64,000 nucleotides of DNA from Eremomyces bilateralis CBS 781.70 (taxonomy: Eukaryota > Ascomycota > Dothideomycetes > Eremomycetales > Eremomycetaceae): positions 186,001-250,000 of the forward strand of contig NW_022985072.1 of NCBI RefSeq assembly GCF_010015585.1. Direction: 5' to 3'. A program made the translations under genes and the position numbers. This document shows, piece by piece, positions 1 to 12,800 of the stretch; the first letter of the stretch is position 1, and the number at the start of each line of letters is the position of its first letter. Below the pieces are notes generated by a model. It searched no databases and was not told the origin of the DNA. It saw only the letters and a program-made list of their open reading frames with translations.

Positions 1-1413
1 TTCAGCTCGTGACGCGCCTGGCCAACAAATTTGACGAAGAGCTTGGCGAGGATCATTCCGGGGTGGCGTTGGTCGAACAACGCGTGGAAGAGATGCAGAG
101 GCAAGGACTCCTTCAACCACCCTTCGGTACTAGTTCCAAGAAAGCCAAAGCGGAGTCTGAGGACGAAGATGCGATGGAAGAGGGTGAAGAGGAGGAGGAG
201 GGTACATATGACGAGGATGTGGATGACGAGGATCTCCTTGCGAAAAAGAAGAAGCTCGATCTTACGGTCGAGTATCTGCGCCGGGTCTTCAACTTCTGCT
301 TCTTCTGCGTCTTCGAAAGCGACTCGGTCCATGAATTGATGAGGAAGTGTCCGGGTGGACATTTGCGTCGGCCGAGAGCGAGTCTTACCACGCCAGCCAA
401 GATCGCTGCCAAAGCGAGTGCTTCCGGCCAGCCATTCCCTTACAAAAAGCAGGATTTGTCTGGAGAGGGCGAAGGCGCGTTGTCGCCAGTTGAAGAGAAG
501 AAATTCCCCAAAGGAAATCCGAAGACCCAGCAGCAGCTTCAACGAGCGTTCAACTGGGTGAAGACCTACGAGGACAAGCTGTTCCAGATCTTGGACCCTG
601 CGAGTGTGGATATCAAGAAGCTGGGCGGGAAACCTTCCGAAGAGGGAATGGAAGAAGAACTTCACAAATTTGTGAAGCAGGAGGACGAAGCCAAGTTCCG
701 ATGCAAAGTGCCCGACTGCGCCAAGCTTTTCAAAGGCGAGAATTTCTGGCGGAAGCATGTTGAGAAGAGGCACGCCGAGTTCTTTGAGAAGATCAAATCC
801 GATGTAAGTGATCCATACGCGATTTACTTGGATCATAGACTAATGTCCGTAGGTCGAGCTTGTGAATGCATATGTCCTTGATCCAGCTCATATCGCACCA
901 TCTAGGACGGACGCCAACAGCAACGGCCACTTCCCCATGAGCAATCATGCTGTCACCGGAACCCCTCGTGGCTTCAACCTCTCCGCCATACCCTTCGCCT
1001 TCAACAACGCGATACCAGGCGGTGTCCCCAACCCCGCCGCCATCCAAGCCTACTTCGCCCAAAACAACATGGTCCCCCCACCCGGCTGGACGGCCGGCGG
1101 CGCCATGATGGGTGCGGAAGACGACCGTCGCCCCGGCGGCCCGATCCGACGCTTCAACAACCGCCCGAACAACCGCGCGGGCGGCCCTTACGATCGGCCC
1201 TCGAAGGACATGCGGAACGCGCGATGGGGCAGCGCGTCTGGGCGGTTGACGCCGCCTCGCGCCAACGGGGCGCGCATGCCGGTTGATCCGCGCTTTGCCG
1301 ATGCGGCGGCGGCGCTAGTGGGGCCGCGGGAGGCGGTGCAAGGGAGGACGTTGCGGAGCTATGAGGACCTCGATGCGGCGGGGGCGAATGGGAGTGCGGA
1401 GTTGAATTACTGA
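1..1413 (+). CDS. ARS2/SERRATE-like zinc-finger protein (5' end outside window)
   Basis: Two exons are seen, from the window edge to 803 and 853-1413; the GT-AG intron at 804-852 restores frame as KIKSD/VELVNAY. The protein belongs to the SERRATE/Ars2 family (S. pombe Pir2), nuclear factors that link the cap-binding complex to RNA processing and decay. Visible parts are a long acidic stretch (near 165-235), a conserved helical middle with LQRAFNWVKTYEDKL, then the family's C2H2 finger with cysteines in CKVPDC and histidines in HVEKRH (about 709-775). The tail is Arg/Gly/Pro-rich (RRFNNRPNNR and following) and ends ELNY. The N-terminal part lies outside the window, and the first bases (ttcag) could themselves be a splice acceptor. 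The tail switches from C-rich to G-rich codons near 1150-1190. Family assignment is firm from the finger and its flanks. Confidence 0.85.
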
Positions 1414-2474
1414 GTCGGCACGGGTTCCTTGCGACGTCGCGTGGATATGGGGAGAAATGCGCGGGATTCGTCACGCGGAATTAGAACATCACATGGTCTT
1501 ATCGATGGGGTTCGCACCACAAGAGTCCGTGTTCGTTAGGGTGACTTAACGGGTGCAAAATTGCGTTCATTATTGCTGGGGACGATCATTTAACATTCTC
1601 TACTCCGTCGAAGGGTGTCTGACTTCCGAGAGATGACGGACCCAGCCTTTATGTTTCACACTGTATGTTAGATTGACGGCTGGACTTCAGGGCCATCGAC
1701 GCGGAGATGGCACCGCGTCCTCCGGGTTTCGGATCAAAATTTTTATTTCTAGCTAGCCTGAGTAACAAATGGAAATTCGAAATCTGCACCATGATCCCGT
1801 CGTGTCTCTTGTGAGTAGTGACTTGTGAGGATGTCCGATGACGCCAATCCGAAGTTGCCGTTAGATTGGCGATGGTCGCTTACAAGGATGGATCAGATGG
1901 ACATTGGAGGAACGTTCAACAACGGGATCTTGCTCGACGGGCAGTTTAGTCCCCATTGGCTCCTTCAGCTCGCAACTAACCAATGCCCAGGAATTGGTGG
2001 GCTTAGCACTTAGCCAGCTTAGCTTGAAGAGGCATCGTCATCTATATTGGTTAGCACCATTACGCGGCGAGGAAGCGTGGATACGGAATGTATTGCTTCC
2101 CATCACTCACTCTTTGTCTCCATTACTTGATGCTTCTTGCTTCTTACTCTTCACCGATCTACTCCACCCTTTTTCGCGTCATTCTCCCCATGAAATTATA
2201 TCTCCGTCCATCCTTCCGCACCTTGTAAAAGCCTCCGTCCCGCTCTCTGCTTCCTGTTCCGCGCTGCCACACTCCACCTTTTCCCCCTCTGCTTGGCTCG
2301 TTCCTCCAGCCCTGACATCAATCTCTTCCACCATTCCTGAACATTGCTACCTCTCCCGTGCCAAAGCCCTTCCATACTCCCGTCTCCCGTGCTTGCGAAC
2401 ACAATCGTTTCCATCTCCAGCCATCCGGAAGCGCTCTCTCGTCCGCACGAACTTACAGCCCCAGTGACGTTGGA
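1414..2474. other. Intergenic: ARS2 3' region and LEC1 leader
   Basis: No gene is seen. The distal half (about 2100-2474) is strongly pyrimidine-rich, typical of a filamentous-fungal promoter and leader, and probably holds the LEC1 transcription start. An open frame at 1904-2467 on the + strand has low-complexity Ser/Pro/Leu content and looks like this CT-rich leader rather than a gene. Confidence 0.5.
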
Positions 2475-5400
2475 ATGGCAGCCGACACCACCGTCTCAGA
2501 CCCAGCAAACGCGACGAACTACCATCCCCCGAAGGCTGTGCCGCACCTAGGAGAGTCGCTCGATAGCACGGGCAATGGATCGCTATTAAAGCCCCGGGGA
2601 TCGAGCCCTTCAGATACCTCTGCCGTGTCTATACCTCCACCTGGCTCGATCCTGACCGGCAAGCAAGAGCATTGTAAGCAATCCCACTCGTGTAGAACCA
2701 GCGATACGGATATGATCGCTGACCCTCCCCAGACCTCAAACGACAACTGCTCTCCGAGCAAGTCGAGCATGAAATCCAAGAACTCTCGTCCAACACCGCC
2801 CTCCAGCGCTTCGGCGCCCCTTTCCGATCGGACGCCGGCGAGGTGCCGCCCAAGGACTCCGAACTACCGATACTAAGATACGTATTTGTCCACCATGTGC
2901 GGAATTTTCCGTTCCTCGACCAGGCACGAGAGAAGGAGTTTTGGCAGGACAAGCTTCAAGTGGTAAGGAACCTAACAGCGGGCTTCGGTGTGACATAGTG
3001 ACTGACGCGTGTCGTTCCAGTTCCTCGAATCGTTTGCGAACAAACATATTTCGTCTTCGGAGGATCGGCTCGAGGAGACGAAGCGGAAGAAATTGGCGGT
3101 GAAGGCGGAGAAGATCGTCGAGTTGATGATGGTGTCCGGGCTGCCGACCGCATCGGGGTATGAGGAGCGGATCCGGTTCGCGGAGATCGAGGTGGTGGAC
3201 CGGGGAGCGAATGAGCTCGGCCTCATGGCGAATGCGCCGCACGGGCATGCAATTCACGGTTGGGATGTCAATGTTGCTGGCGTACGAGTAACGTCGGTCA
3301 AGAGACATGTCAGATACCATCAGCATGCGGTATGAGGTCGGATCACTACAGGAGGGAAACCGGCTAATCCAGTATCTAGGAGTATATCCTCAGAGTCAAG
3401 CGAGAGGGAAAACCCGACATCTATGTTGGACGACGATACGACGAGTTCGTCCACCTCCACAAGCGGATCCGAATGGGACTGCCTGGGAAGGTATTAACCC
3501 CCCTCCCGCGCAAAAACAAGTCAAATGCCGTAGCTCCTGCATTGGGAGACGACTCGGAATCCATATCCTCTGTTTCCACGCAGTCCACGACACCTCCCAA
3601 CGATCCTCAGGAGGTGTCCAACTCATCATTCACGGGCCATCGATCTCTTCTACGTCCCGTGGATGGGTCAGGCCACAAGCGAGGCGCGTCCCTTTCGTCC
3701 CTCCGCAGCCGAAAATCTCCTCGTAGCTCGGGCGATTTTAGTCGCCCGGCGGTGCTCTACCGCGAGGAACAGCGCGTTTCCCTTCGCGCGTTTCTTCGCA
3801 CATTCCTGCAAAACGAACACATCGCCCGCAGCCCCGCGATGCAGGAGTTCCTAACGGGGAACGTCGTCCAACCCAACGAGGAAGAGTTGGAGGACATCGA
3901 GCGCCGGCAGGGACTCGACGAACGGCGCCTGGAAGAGCAGCAGAAGTTCTACGAGATTGCTAAGCAGCGCGCGGCGGACCTGGACAAGCACATGGAGAAG
4001 TTCCGGCGCGACGTCGTCGAGCGGAACGGGCTGTCGAAGCTGTTCCAGGAGATTCGGGAGAAAAGCACCATCGCGGAGCTCAAGCCGGAGTACCGCGTGT
4101 TTGCCGAGTGGCTGCGCATCGAGGTGGCCGCGACGATCTATCATCTCTTCCTCGCCGAGGACAATTCCCCCGAGCTGTTCGCCCAAGCGAAACGCATCCA
4201 CTCGCTCATCCCATATTCCCTGCTCAAAAACGTCATCCGGATCGCCAACCCGGCCGCGGTCATGGCGGGCGTGCTCGATCTCTTTCTCGCGCAGCCGTTC
4301 GGGACGCGCTCGCTGATGCAGCGGATTTTCGGTATGGCCATCCACGACGGGATCAGTAACATCCAGAAATCCGTCGACGTTGTGCGAGGAAAGGTTGACG
4401 ACGATGTCCTGTCAGACAAGATCAAAACGTTTGTGGAGGCTGATGAGGACGTCAAGGCTATCATACGGGAGGAAGCGGTCGACGACAACGTCGATCCTGT
4501 CGTTGCCGTGTTGCGCTCGGCGCTCATCGAGCCTCCACTCACGCCGGAGCAGATTGGGAAGGTTTTCAACGCCTATGTTGCTTGGACGAATGCTGTTGAT
4601 AATGTAAGTGTTTTGTCCCTAATACTCTTCCGTCAATTTCGTGGCTAGTACTAATCAATTCTATAGGTCGACGAGGAGATGAAGCAAGGGGCTGAATTGT
4701 TCGCGCATCTCAAACAGCTACTAAAGCTGAGTCTACGACAGCGGGACAAATCCATGATGCTGCAGATGATTGAAGAGGTGAGTTCCACGCAAGGCCACTA
4801 ACCTAGCGATCATGCTGACAACGCTTTACGAACAGCCTACCACCCTCCAACTCTTCAAGGATCTCTTCACCATCTTCTACGAACCCCTCGTCCGCGTCTA
4901 CAAGTCCGCAAACGTGTACAACAGCATCACCGACTTCGCCTCCTTCGTCGACGATACGATCAAGACCGTCGAAGCCGCCCAACGGCAAGATTTCTCCGCC
5001 GACCCCAACCAGACCGTGCAAGCCTTCATCGACCTGTGCGCGCGGCACGAAGACGACTTCTACAAGTTCGTGCACGAGGTACACACCCACGACGACGGGC
5101 TCTTCGACCGGCTGATGGGGTGGATCGAGGAGCTGCTGCATTTCCTGAAACAGGGACCGCGTGGGGGGGGGCGGTTGGACATGAACGCGCTGTATCAAGG
5201 GGCGGTAGACGCGAATGTCATCGACGGGGCGGCAGCGACGCGGGAGATCAACGCGCTGATCAAGTGGCAGATGGCGCGGAAGAAGTGGCATCAGGACAAG
5301 ACGCGGCAGAAGATGGCGACGGGGGATGGGTTGGATGAGACGCGGATGCCGGGGATGAACTCGTTCAAGAGCAGCGATTTCGGGCTGAATGAGGTATGTT

Positions 5401-5684
5401 GACTTTTCGTTTCCACGTGACCCCTTTCGCCTAGACCATCTCTAACCTTTCCGTAGGTCGATCTTGAAGACCTCGAGCTCGACGACCCCAGCGACAGCGA
5501 CGATGAGTCCGAGCTGGACGATGAAGACGTGGTCGATCCCATCGCGGCGGAGCGGAAGCGGCGGCAGCGGCGGTCGGAGACGTTAAGGCGGTCGGCCGGG
5601 GAGCCGAAGAAGCCGGAGGTGACGGAGTTGAAGAAGCTGACGGGGAGTTTCAATACCATGCTGCGGTCGGTTCTTGCGGAGTGA
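2475..5684 (+). CDS. LEC1: PX-domain lipid-binding protein, LEC1/YPR097W family
   Basis: Seven exons: 2475-2673, 2733-2962, 3021-3329, 3380-4603, 4667-4777, 4836-5393 and 5457-5684, giving about 952 residues; yeast YPR097W is of similar size. The N-terminal third carries a PX-associated (PXB) region (YVFVHHVRNFPFLDQAREKE). Then comes a PX domain (about 225-295: YILRVKREGKPDIYVGRRYDEF, then PLPRKNK) interrupted by a Ser-rich insert before its last helices (QRVSLRAFLRTFLQNEHIA). The rest is the DUF3818 helical region. The family binds phosphoinositides and is placed at ER contacts in yeast. The C-terminus is acidic then basic. An in-frame ATG at 2358 would add 39 residues, but I prefer 2475 because the upstream stretch is CT-rich leader. 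All junctions keep frame and restore conserved sequence. Confidence 0.88.
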
Positions 5685-6064
5685 TGCGGCTCAATTGCGC
5701 TGGTGGGGATCGACGCCGTCGGGTGACAGACGTCATTGGGGATGGGTAGATGATGCATAGCGTACGGACGGCATGGACTGGATGGGTGGGCGTTTCATGG
5801 ATTTTGAATTAAAGTCCGGGGGTTGCTCTGGGCTTGGAATATTGATACCAAAACGGGTATGGTACACCTGCAACCAGGACAGGCCTACCGAGTTTAGAAT
5901 CCCTAGATATTTGTACAACCATCGACCACGCCGTCCTTGAGACGTAGACTTTTGTTTCCCTAAAAACGCCGAACGCTCCGTGAAATGCAAGCAACACCAC
6001 CAAAGGACGCAAGACATATGAACGCCCGATCATTGCCAGTGCGTAACACCATCCATCTCCCCTT
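5685..6064. other. Convergent intergenic between LEC1 and SEC66
   Basis: The two genes end facing each other about 380 bp apart. No gene or RNA is recognised; the space must hold both 3' untranslated regions. Confidence 0.5.
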
Positions 6065-6913
6065 TCAATGCTTCCCCTTCTTCTTCTTCTTCCCCCCTCC
6101 CTGCTGCGACGCCGTCGGTCCCCCCGCCTCCACCAACACCGTATCGTCATCGCTCCCCTTACTCCCCACTGCCGACACTGGCACCGCTGCCGTCGCTTTC
6201 TTCGCCCCCGATTCCTCGTCCAGCTCCTTCATGAAGTCCGACTGGATCCCCGCGAGCTTCTTTGCCCACCACTCTTTCTCCTTGGGCACCTGCGCCTGGA
6301 GCTCCTCGGTGCGCTTGCGGACGATGGCGTTGTTGGCCATCTCGTTGGCGCTTTGGAAGATGGATTGGCCCCAGTTGGGGGAGAAGGCGTTGGCCTCGTC
6401 ATTGTCAGTCGTTCGTCCGCCTCCGATCAAGCGAGTCAGAAATAAGAAGGGAGAACATACCTCATTCACCACATCCCTTATCTCCTCCTCCACCTCCTTC
6501 TCCGCCCGCTGAAACCGCTGCCATAGCTCGTCCCCGACGCTCCCGCGCTGCAGCAACGTCGTCAGCGCCTGCTTCGCGTTCCGCACGGCGACGATGCGGT
6601 GGATGTCCTCGGTGGCGCGGCGGAGCAGCGCAGCGCGCAGCACGCCATCGGGGACCTTGGGAGTGCCTTCGGGGGGGTCGAGGTGCAGGAGGGAGAGGTA
6701 GATGTTGCGCTGGAGGTGCGGGTCGAACCATGGGGCGAGAGAAGCAGCGTGAGCTGGGGTATGTTAGTATCGTGGGTGTGGTATATGGGTAGGAGGTGGT
6801 TGGAGGGACATACCGGCTTGCCGTTTGCGATAGAGGTAGGAGAAGGTGTAGAGGGAGCCCACGACCACGCCTAGGTAGGCGAAGGGGATCGCGAGGTTAA
6901 CCCAGTCCACCAT
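6065..6913 (-). CDS. SEC66: Sec66 (Sec71), ER post-translational translocon subunit
   Basis: Three exons on the minus strand: 6913-6814, 6753-6461 and 6394-6065, about 240 residues. It is the membrane-anchored partner of Sec72 in the Sec62/63 complex that moves finished proteins into the ER. The start MVDWVNLAIPFAYLGVVVG opens a single transmembrane segment (about residues 5-27). The conserved body follows: PWFDPHLQRNIYLSLLHLDP, LRAALLRRATEDIHRI and NAFSPNWGQSIFQSANEM. The tail is disordered and ends in a Lys stretch (GGGKKKKKGKH). The second intron (6460-6395, 66 nt) has no in-frame stop, so retention would insert 22 residues. It shares a 415-bp divergent promoter with NOP14. Confidence 0.92.
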
Positions 6914-7328
6914 GGTCTACGGAATTCCGAACCCAGAGAGAATGGGATGTTACAGGTGCTATAGTTGTTGCTGTTGTGGTGTGTATGGGGGAGTGTCTAT
7001 TGTCAATATGTCGATGGTGGATACAAAGGTTCAGTTTGGACACATAAGCGCATCGGCCAAAAACAGAAGCGACGACCTGAGAGCCGACAGGGGGGATAGG
7101 AATGTGGAAGGGACGAAATCTTGGCGGACAGGGGTTGAATTTTGAGTTGTGTAACTTCATTTCTTCAATTCTCTGCCTCTGCAGCTTCCTTTGGTTTCAA
7201 GGGCTTCTTGACACTATACCAACCCGCCATAATCCTTCTTTTCGAATATATATTTTCATTGTCAAGCCCATGCGGACTGCATAACCTCAATTATCTCGAA
7301 CTACTGGAGCTGCCAGTGATTGGGAAAG
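6914..7328. promoter_or_regulatory. Bidirectional promoter SEC66/NOP14
   Basis: This 415-bp spacer separates the start codons of two divergently transcribed housekeeping genes. It contains no convincing ORF. A pyrimidine-rich run near 7150-7215 lies on the NOP14 side. The promoter role is inferred from position. Confidence 0.55.
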
Positions 7329-9838
7329 ATGGCGCCCTCACAGTTGAAGCAACTGAAGTCTTCACTCCGCGACCATGGAATCTCTGGACCTTCCCAGTCG
7401 AAAAAGGCACGCAAATCCGATCAATCCCGTTCGAAGAAGGGCCATAAAGAAGCGGTCTTATCTACCTTACGAGAGTCTTTCAATCCATTCGAGCTCAAGT
7501 CCGCCGTGAGACCGCGCAAGTTCGATGTTACGTCCTCGAAGACCATCGGACAAAATGGCAAAGCTGTGGTGCTTGGGCGTCCGGGCGTCACGAAAAGCCG
7601 AGGAGAAGAGCTGGTATGTACAGCCTGAGAGTATAAAATTATTCAGATACTGACTCTATATAGCGGCGGAACACCCTTCTTCCGGACCTTCACCGCCGTG
7701 GCAAGGTTGGAGGGATCCAGGATCGTCGAATCGGAGAGATGGACCGCACGTTGACTCCTGAAGAGCGATTACAACAGCGTCTTGCCAAAGAAGCCACCCG
7801 CCGACGAGGGAAGACGATGTTTGACTTGGATGAAGACGAGGATACCATCGGACTGACCCATCTTGGGAAGGATCTGGATGACTTCGAGGAGGACATCAGC
7901 GATGCGTCGGAAGACGAAGCGCGTGGAGAAAACGATTATAGTGATGATGACCGGGAAGATGGCGCGTCCAGGAAAAGGCGATGGGAAGGGGACGGTGCCG
8001 CATCAGATGTCGAGGATGGAGCAGAACCGGAGAGGAAAAAGAGCAAGGCGGAAGTCATGAAGGAAGTCATTGCAAAATCTAAGTTCCACAAGTTCGAACG
8101 GCAGCAGGCGAAAGAAGAGGATCACGAAATCCGGGAGAAGTTGGACAAGGAGACGCAAGGGATTCTTGCATTACTCGGGAAGGGGAAGCCCGGTGCGCCG
8201 AAGGCCGGATTACCACCTGCTCCAGCCAACGGGATCTCCAAAGACGCCGGTGGAGAGACCGCCGCGGAGAAACGCAGGGATTACGATGAAGATCGTGGAA
8301 AACTCCTGTTCGACCAGCGCGCGAAGCCAACGGAGCGGACGAAGACGGTGGAAGAACTCGAGCAAGCACGAGTGGATCGTCTGAAAGCCATGGACGAAGA
8401 GCGAGCGCGTCGTATGAGAGGCGAGGCGGACGATTCGGCAGAGAAACTTAAATCTGACGAGGACGGCGACGCTGAGTTCTTCGGGTTCCAGTCGTCGAAA
8501 ATACCGGAAGAAGACAGAATGCCTGGAGAAGAGCAAACCGACGAGCTCGGGTTTGAGGACGAAGACGACTTCCTGATTGAGGATGACCTCGTGGCGTCCG
8601 ACATGGAGGGGAGCGTCGCTGAGTATTCTAGCGACGAAGAGTCGGAGGACGAGTCTACCACGTTTGCGGGGGACGATATCGTGAATCCCAACCGGACGGC
8701 CCTTGGCTCTGGCCGAAAAGCCGAGCAGCACATAGACTTCGGCCCTGAGCATGCGGGCAGTTACCCCTGTCCGCAAAGTCACGAGGAGTTCTTGACGATA
8801 TTGGAGCCTACCACGATGGACGAGTTGCCGTCGGTCATTCAAAAGATTCGCGCGGCTTACGGGGCGCAGCTACGACCCGAGAATGTTGAGAAGTTGTCGG
8901 CCTTTTCCACCGTCTTGGTCGACCATATCGCGTACCTAGGGACTCTCCAGCCGCCCGCTCCGTTGCCGGTAGTGGAGACGGTAATCCGCCACATCCACTC
9001 CCTCGCGCGCTCCTCCCCCCTCGCGGTCTCCAAAACCTTCCGCACGCACCTCCGCCGCATCCAAACTACCTCTGACCTCGCCCCCGGCGACCTCTTCCTC
9101 CTCACCGCCATCAGCACCATCTATCCGACATCCGACCACTTCCACCAGGTCGCCACCCCCGCCATCTCCCTCATCGGCCGCTGGCTCGGTCTCCACACCG
9201 CCAAAACCCCCTCCGAATCCCTTACCGGGGCCTACCTTGTCGCCCTCGCCCTCCGCTACCTCCGCCTCTCCGCTCGCTACATGCCCGAGCTTCTCCGCTT
9301 CTCCACTTCTGCCCTCCGCCACCGTCCTGCTCCCACCCTCGCCGCCGCGCACGTCGCCAACCTCCTCACCATGGCCGAACTATGGTCGGGGACTCCCGGC
9401 GCCTTCCCCGCCATGTTCCCCTCCTCCATCCTCCCCCTCCTCGACCCCACCTCCGCTCACCGCCTGCGCGTCCTCCTCGCGAACGCGCGCCGCGGCCGCC
9501 GCCCCCTCGAACTGCACCACCACCGCCCGCTCGCGATCCGCAGCGTGCAACCCAAGTTCGAGGAGAACTACAACCCGGACAAGCACTACGATCCGGACGC
9601 GGGGCGGACGGAGTCGAAGAAGCTAGCAAAGGAGTACAAGAGGGAGCGGAAGGGGGCGATGAGGGAACTGCGGAAGGACGCGAACTTCGTGGCGCGGGAG
9701 CAGTTGAAGGAGAAGAAGGCGAAGGATGCGGCGTATGAGGTAAAGTATCGGAAGTTGGTGGCGGAGATTAATGAGGAGGGGGGAAGGGGGCGGAATGAGT
9801 ATGATCGGGAGAGGAGGAAGGCAGGGAGAGGGAGGTAG
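7329..9838 (+). CDS. NOP14: Nop14, 40S ribosome biogenesis / U3 snoRNP factor
   Basis: Exons 7329-7613 and 7664-9838 give about 819 residues, normal for the family. Nop14 is a nucleolar component of the small-subunit processome needed for 18S rRNA maturation and 40S assembly. Family landmarks are the N-terminal ESFNPFELK and DVTSSKTIG segments, the junction GEEL/RRNTLLPDLHRRGKVGGI, GEMDRTLTPEERLQQRL, long acidic runs in the middle (residues about 140-330), the helical Nop14 body, and a lysine/arginine-rich C-terminus (KEYKRERKGAMRELRKDANF). I chose the ATG at 7329 (MAPSQLKQLK), as in relatives; an in-frame ATG at 7320 would add three residues. Codons are C-ending over about 8990-9480 and then turn G-rich to the stop. 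Confidence 0.93.
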
Positions 9839-12800
9839 ATGGGGAGGTAGTTATTGTTTGTAGGGAAGATGGGATGAGATATGTTTACAATGGATGGACA
9901 TTCTGTGCTTCCTACGATTTCGTGATCGACATTGCATACTTCGACGACACACTCTTGCAGTCCCGCTCATACCAAGTTCCATCCCACCACCCAACTTTCC
10001 CGACGTCGTACAAGGCTGCGGTACGTACCCCGGCATGGCTGCCTCCTCCTCCACCTCACAAAAATCCCCCCTATCCACTCCCATCCCTCCCACCTCCTCG
10101 CTCCAGCCCGCCGCCCCATCCTAGTCGCATCCCACCTCACCTTCCATCGCCCAACCAACGTCCGACCTACATCTCCCACTCCACACGCATACTCGTTGCC
10201 AAGGCAACGAGGTAGGACGGTTGGGTGGTTGGGCGGTTGGATGCACAGTGCGTGGGGCAGGCATGATACGACAGATGCAGGAGGTCGGAAGGAGGGAGTA
10301 CAGGGTGGGGTTTGTCACCGGTAAGCTAGGACTTGGGGGGAGGTGAGGGAGTCGTGAGGACTGAGGAGAGAGGAGAGAAGAGGCGTGGATGGGATGGGAT
10401 GGATGGAGTGGGAAAGAGAACAGGATAGTCGGTGTGTGTCTATGATACATTTCCCTGACTCAGACTGAGCGGAGGGGAATGGACAGGTACGCATCAACGT
10501 ACCTCCCTACCTCTCATCCTCCCGTCTCCCCCTCCACCCTCCACAGCCCCTATCTTCGATCATCTCCCTCAACTCATCACACAAGCTCCCTCCCAACTCC
10601 CAACTCCCAACGGTCTAGACCCCCACCGCCCGCGCCAATCCTGCTAGCATCCGATTCAGTGCTGCGGTTCGGTGGTACGAGGGGTGGTCGCAGTGGTAAT
10701 GGGACACGTGCCGCCCGGGCGCTTGGCGAGGATGGGTTAGTTCATTGTTGGAGGAAGTGAAGAGATTTTCCCCACTGCGGGAGATTGTAGATATCTGGGA
10801 TGAAGGACCATCGGAAGTGGTTGGGTTGGTGGGTTGGGCGGTTACCTTCGGAATGGGAGTGCGGTTGGGCCGCTTGGGTGGGCACGGAGACTACCGACTA
10901 CAGGAATACACGCAGCAACTCCGTTGTTGGGAGAGGGTCAACAGCTGGGGAAGTGGGGATATAGACTGGTAAGTGGTGTGGATGTCGCCTTGGCCCTGAA
11001 TGGAGGGTCTCCCATCCTTCGGTATGCTACCTACCCGTTTTCGACCCATGGCTGGGAAGAGCAGGTAGAGGGTATTCCGTATGCTACTCGATCATAGGGA
11101 TATGCGGTTCACGGGCATGGGGTGTAGTGATCGGGGGTGGGGAGCGACCGCCTGGGGAAAGCCTGGGATGGCGGGGCGAAAGGAAACGTGAGAACTGAGA
11201 AGGTGACATATCGCGTTGTATGTGTTTCTGCGATGGTGTTGGGAGGCGTTCATGGCTTCCTGTAGAATTGCCCTCGTGTGACGACACAAGCTGAGAGGAC
11301 CATGGTCGGTCGGATTACGTACAGGGCGGCCGATTGGGATTCGGTAATCTCGATCAACCCAATGATCAGGCTTTTGGAATCGATCAACTATCAAACCCCT
11401 TTTGGAGGGCGACATCGTGCCCGCCGTCTGGACTCTGCACTCGGGAATCACTACCGATTGCCGTCGACATTCGATAATACCGCATGTGGAGACAGATGTG
11501 AGACGGGGAACTCCATAAGGCTGAAAAAGGATATGACGCGCTGAAAGCCTGAAATGAACCGATCGACTTCCGGTTTCCACATCGGAATTCGCCATGACCG
11601 TGGCGTTCACGATTCCAAAAAAGGTCCAACAAAGCAAAGGGAACGGCAACGGATCATCCAATGGAACGGAGGGACGTGCGGTCGATAGCTGGACGGCAAC
11701 CAAACTCAAAGTCAGAAGTCACAGCGAATGTGTTGAAGAGACCGTGGCTGTCCAATTATGTATCCGTTACAGTAGGTAGCGAAGTGGTGCACGTATCCGA
11801 ACTCATGGACTTAGAAAATATCGAAAAGGAGTCTTCTCGTCGCGCATGTGCTGAGAAGATCCTGAAGGCGTGTCCCTCGATCCACGGGACGCGGCATGCT
11901 TGGCGAGGTTGGATGGAATCATGCAACCAAGGATGCCCGAGAGAGGACAAATAAGACAATGGACGGATACAGATTACAGACGTACAGTGTCCCTACATTG
12001 CTGCCAATAAGTGACTTCGAAACAAGTGCAACGACCCTCGGTCTGCGGAGTCCTCCATGCAGCCGGCCAGGTACATCACATTCCCTCCGTCGTAGGTTGG
12101 TCGCACAGCGCTCCACCGGAAGCGGGCAAACGTCCTAAGTGTCGCCAAAACATCTGGGCGACGGCGCTCCCTGTCGTTCTGACGTCCGAGAAGCGTTCTG
12201 GGTCTGAAACCGGAGGACGATGGGATTGCTTTTTTTCCTCGCGGTCGGGACGCGGATTCGTGCCTAGCCATATAAAAAGCATTGTCGGCGCACGCGGTCA
12301 AGGGAATGGGGACGGGGGTTGAAGGCGCCGTGGTTGGGTTCCCTGTGGTTTTGTGGGGAGGCACGGGGAGGTGGTTAAGCGATCAATATGGGCGAGAGAA
12401 AACCATCTCGAGTTCTTGACGTAATTAAGGGACGATCGGTGCGGAACGTAGATGGGGAAGTGGTTGAGGGCGAACGGTGCGCGATGAGAACCCGGGTGGT
12501 GAACCGTGGACGACAGACCTTGAGGGACCAGGGAAGGTATGTATCATCAAGGTTCATTGGAAGGGACTTAAATTGAATTTGGGAGGTGTTGTGGAACGGA
12601 AGGGAAACAGTCCGGGGTCGAACTGGAGATACAGTTCCGAATGCATCGAGATTGGGAGAAATGCGATCATGAAATAGGTAATTACCGTGGCTCGGAATGT
12701 AATAACTAGTCATAGTGACAGATTTGAGTTTCGAGGAGAGGCGAGAGCATCCATCATATCATCGGCCAATCAATGGCGAAGTACCAGTGTCCAGTACATA

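Noticed and set aside
11092-11709. 205-codon minus-strand ORF in the gene-poor tract
   Set aside because: No domain, no coding texture and no splice partner; consistent with chance in non-coding DNA.
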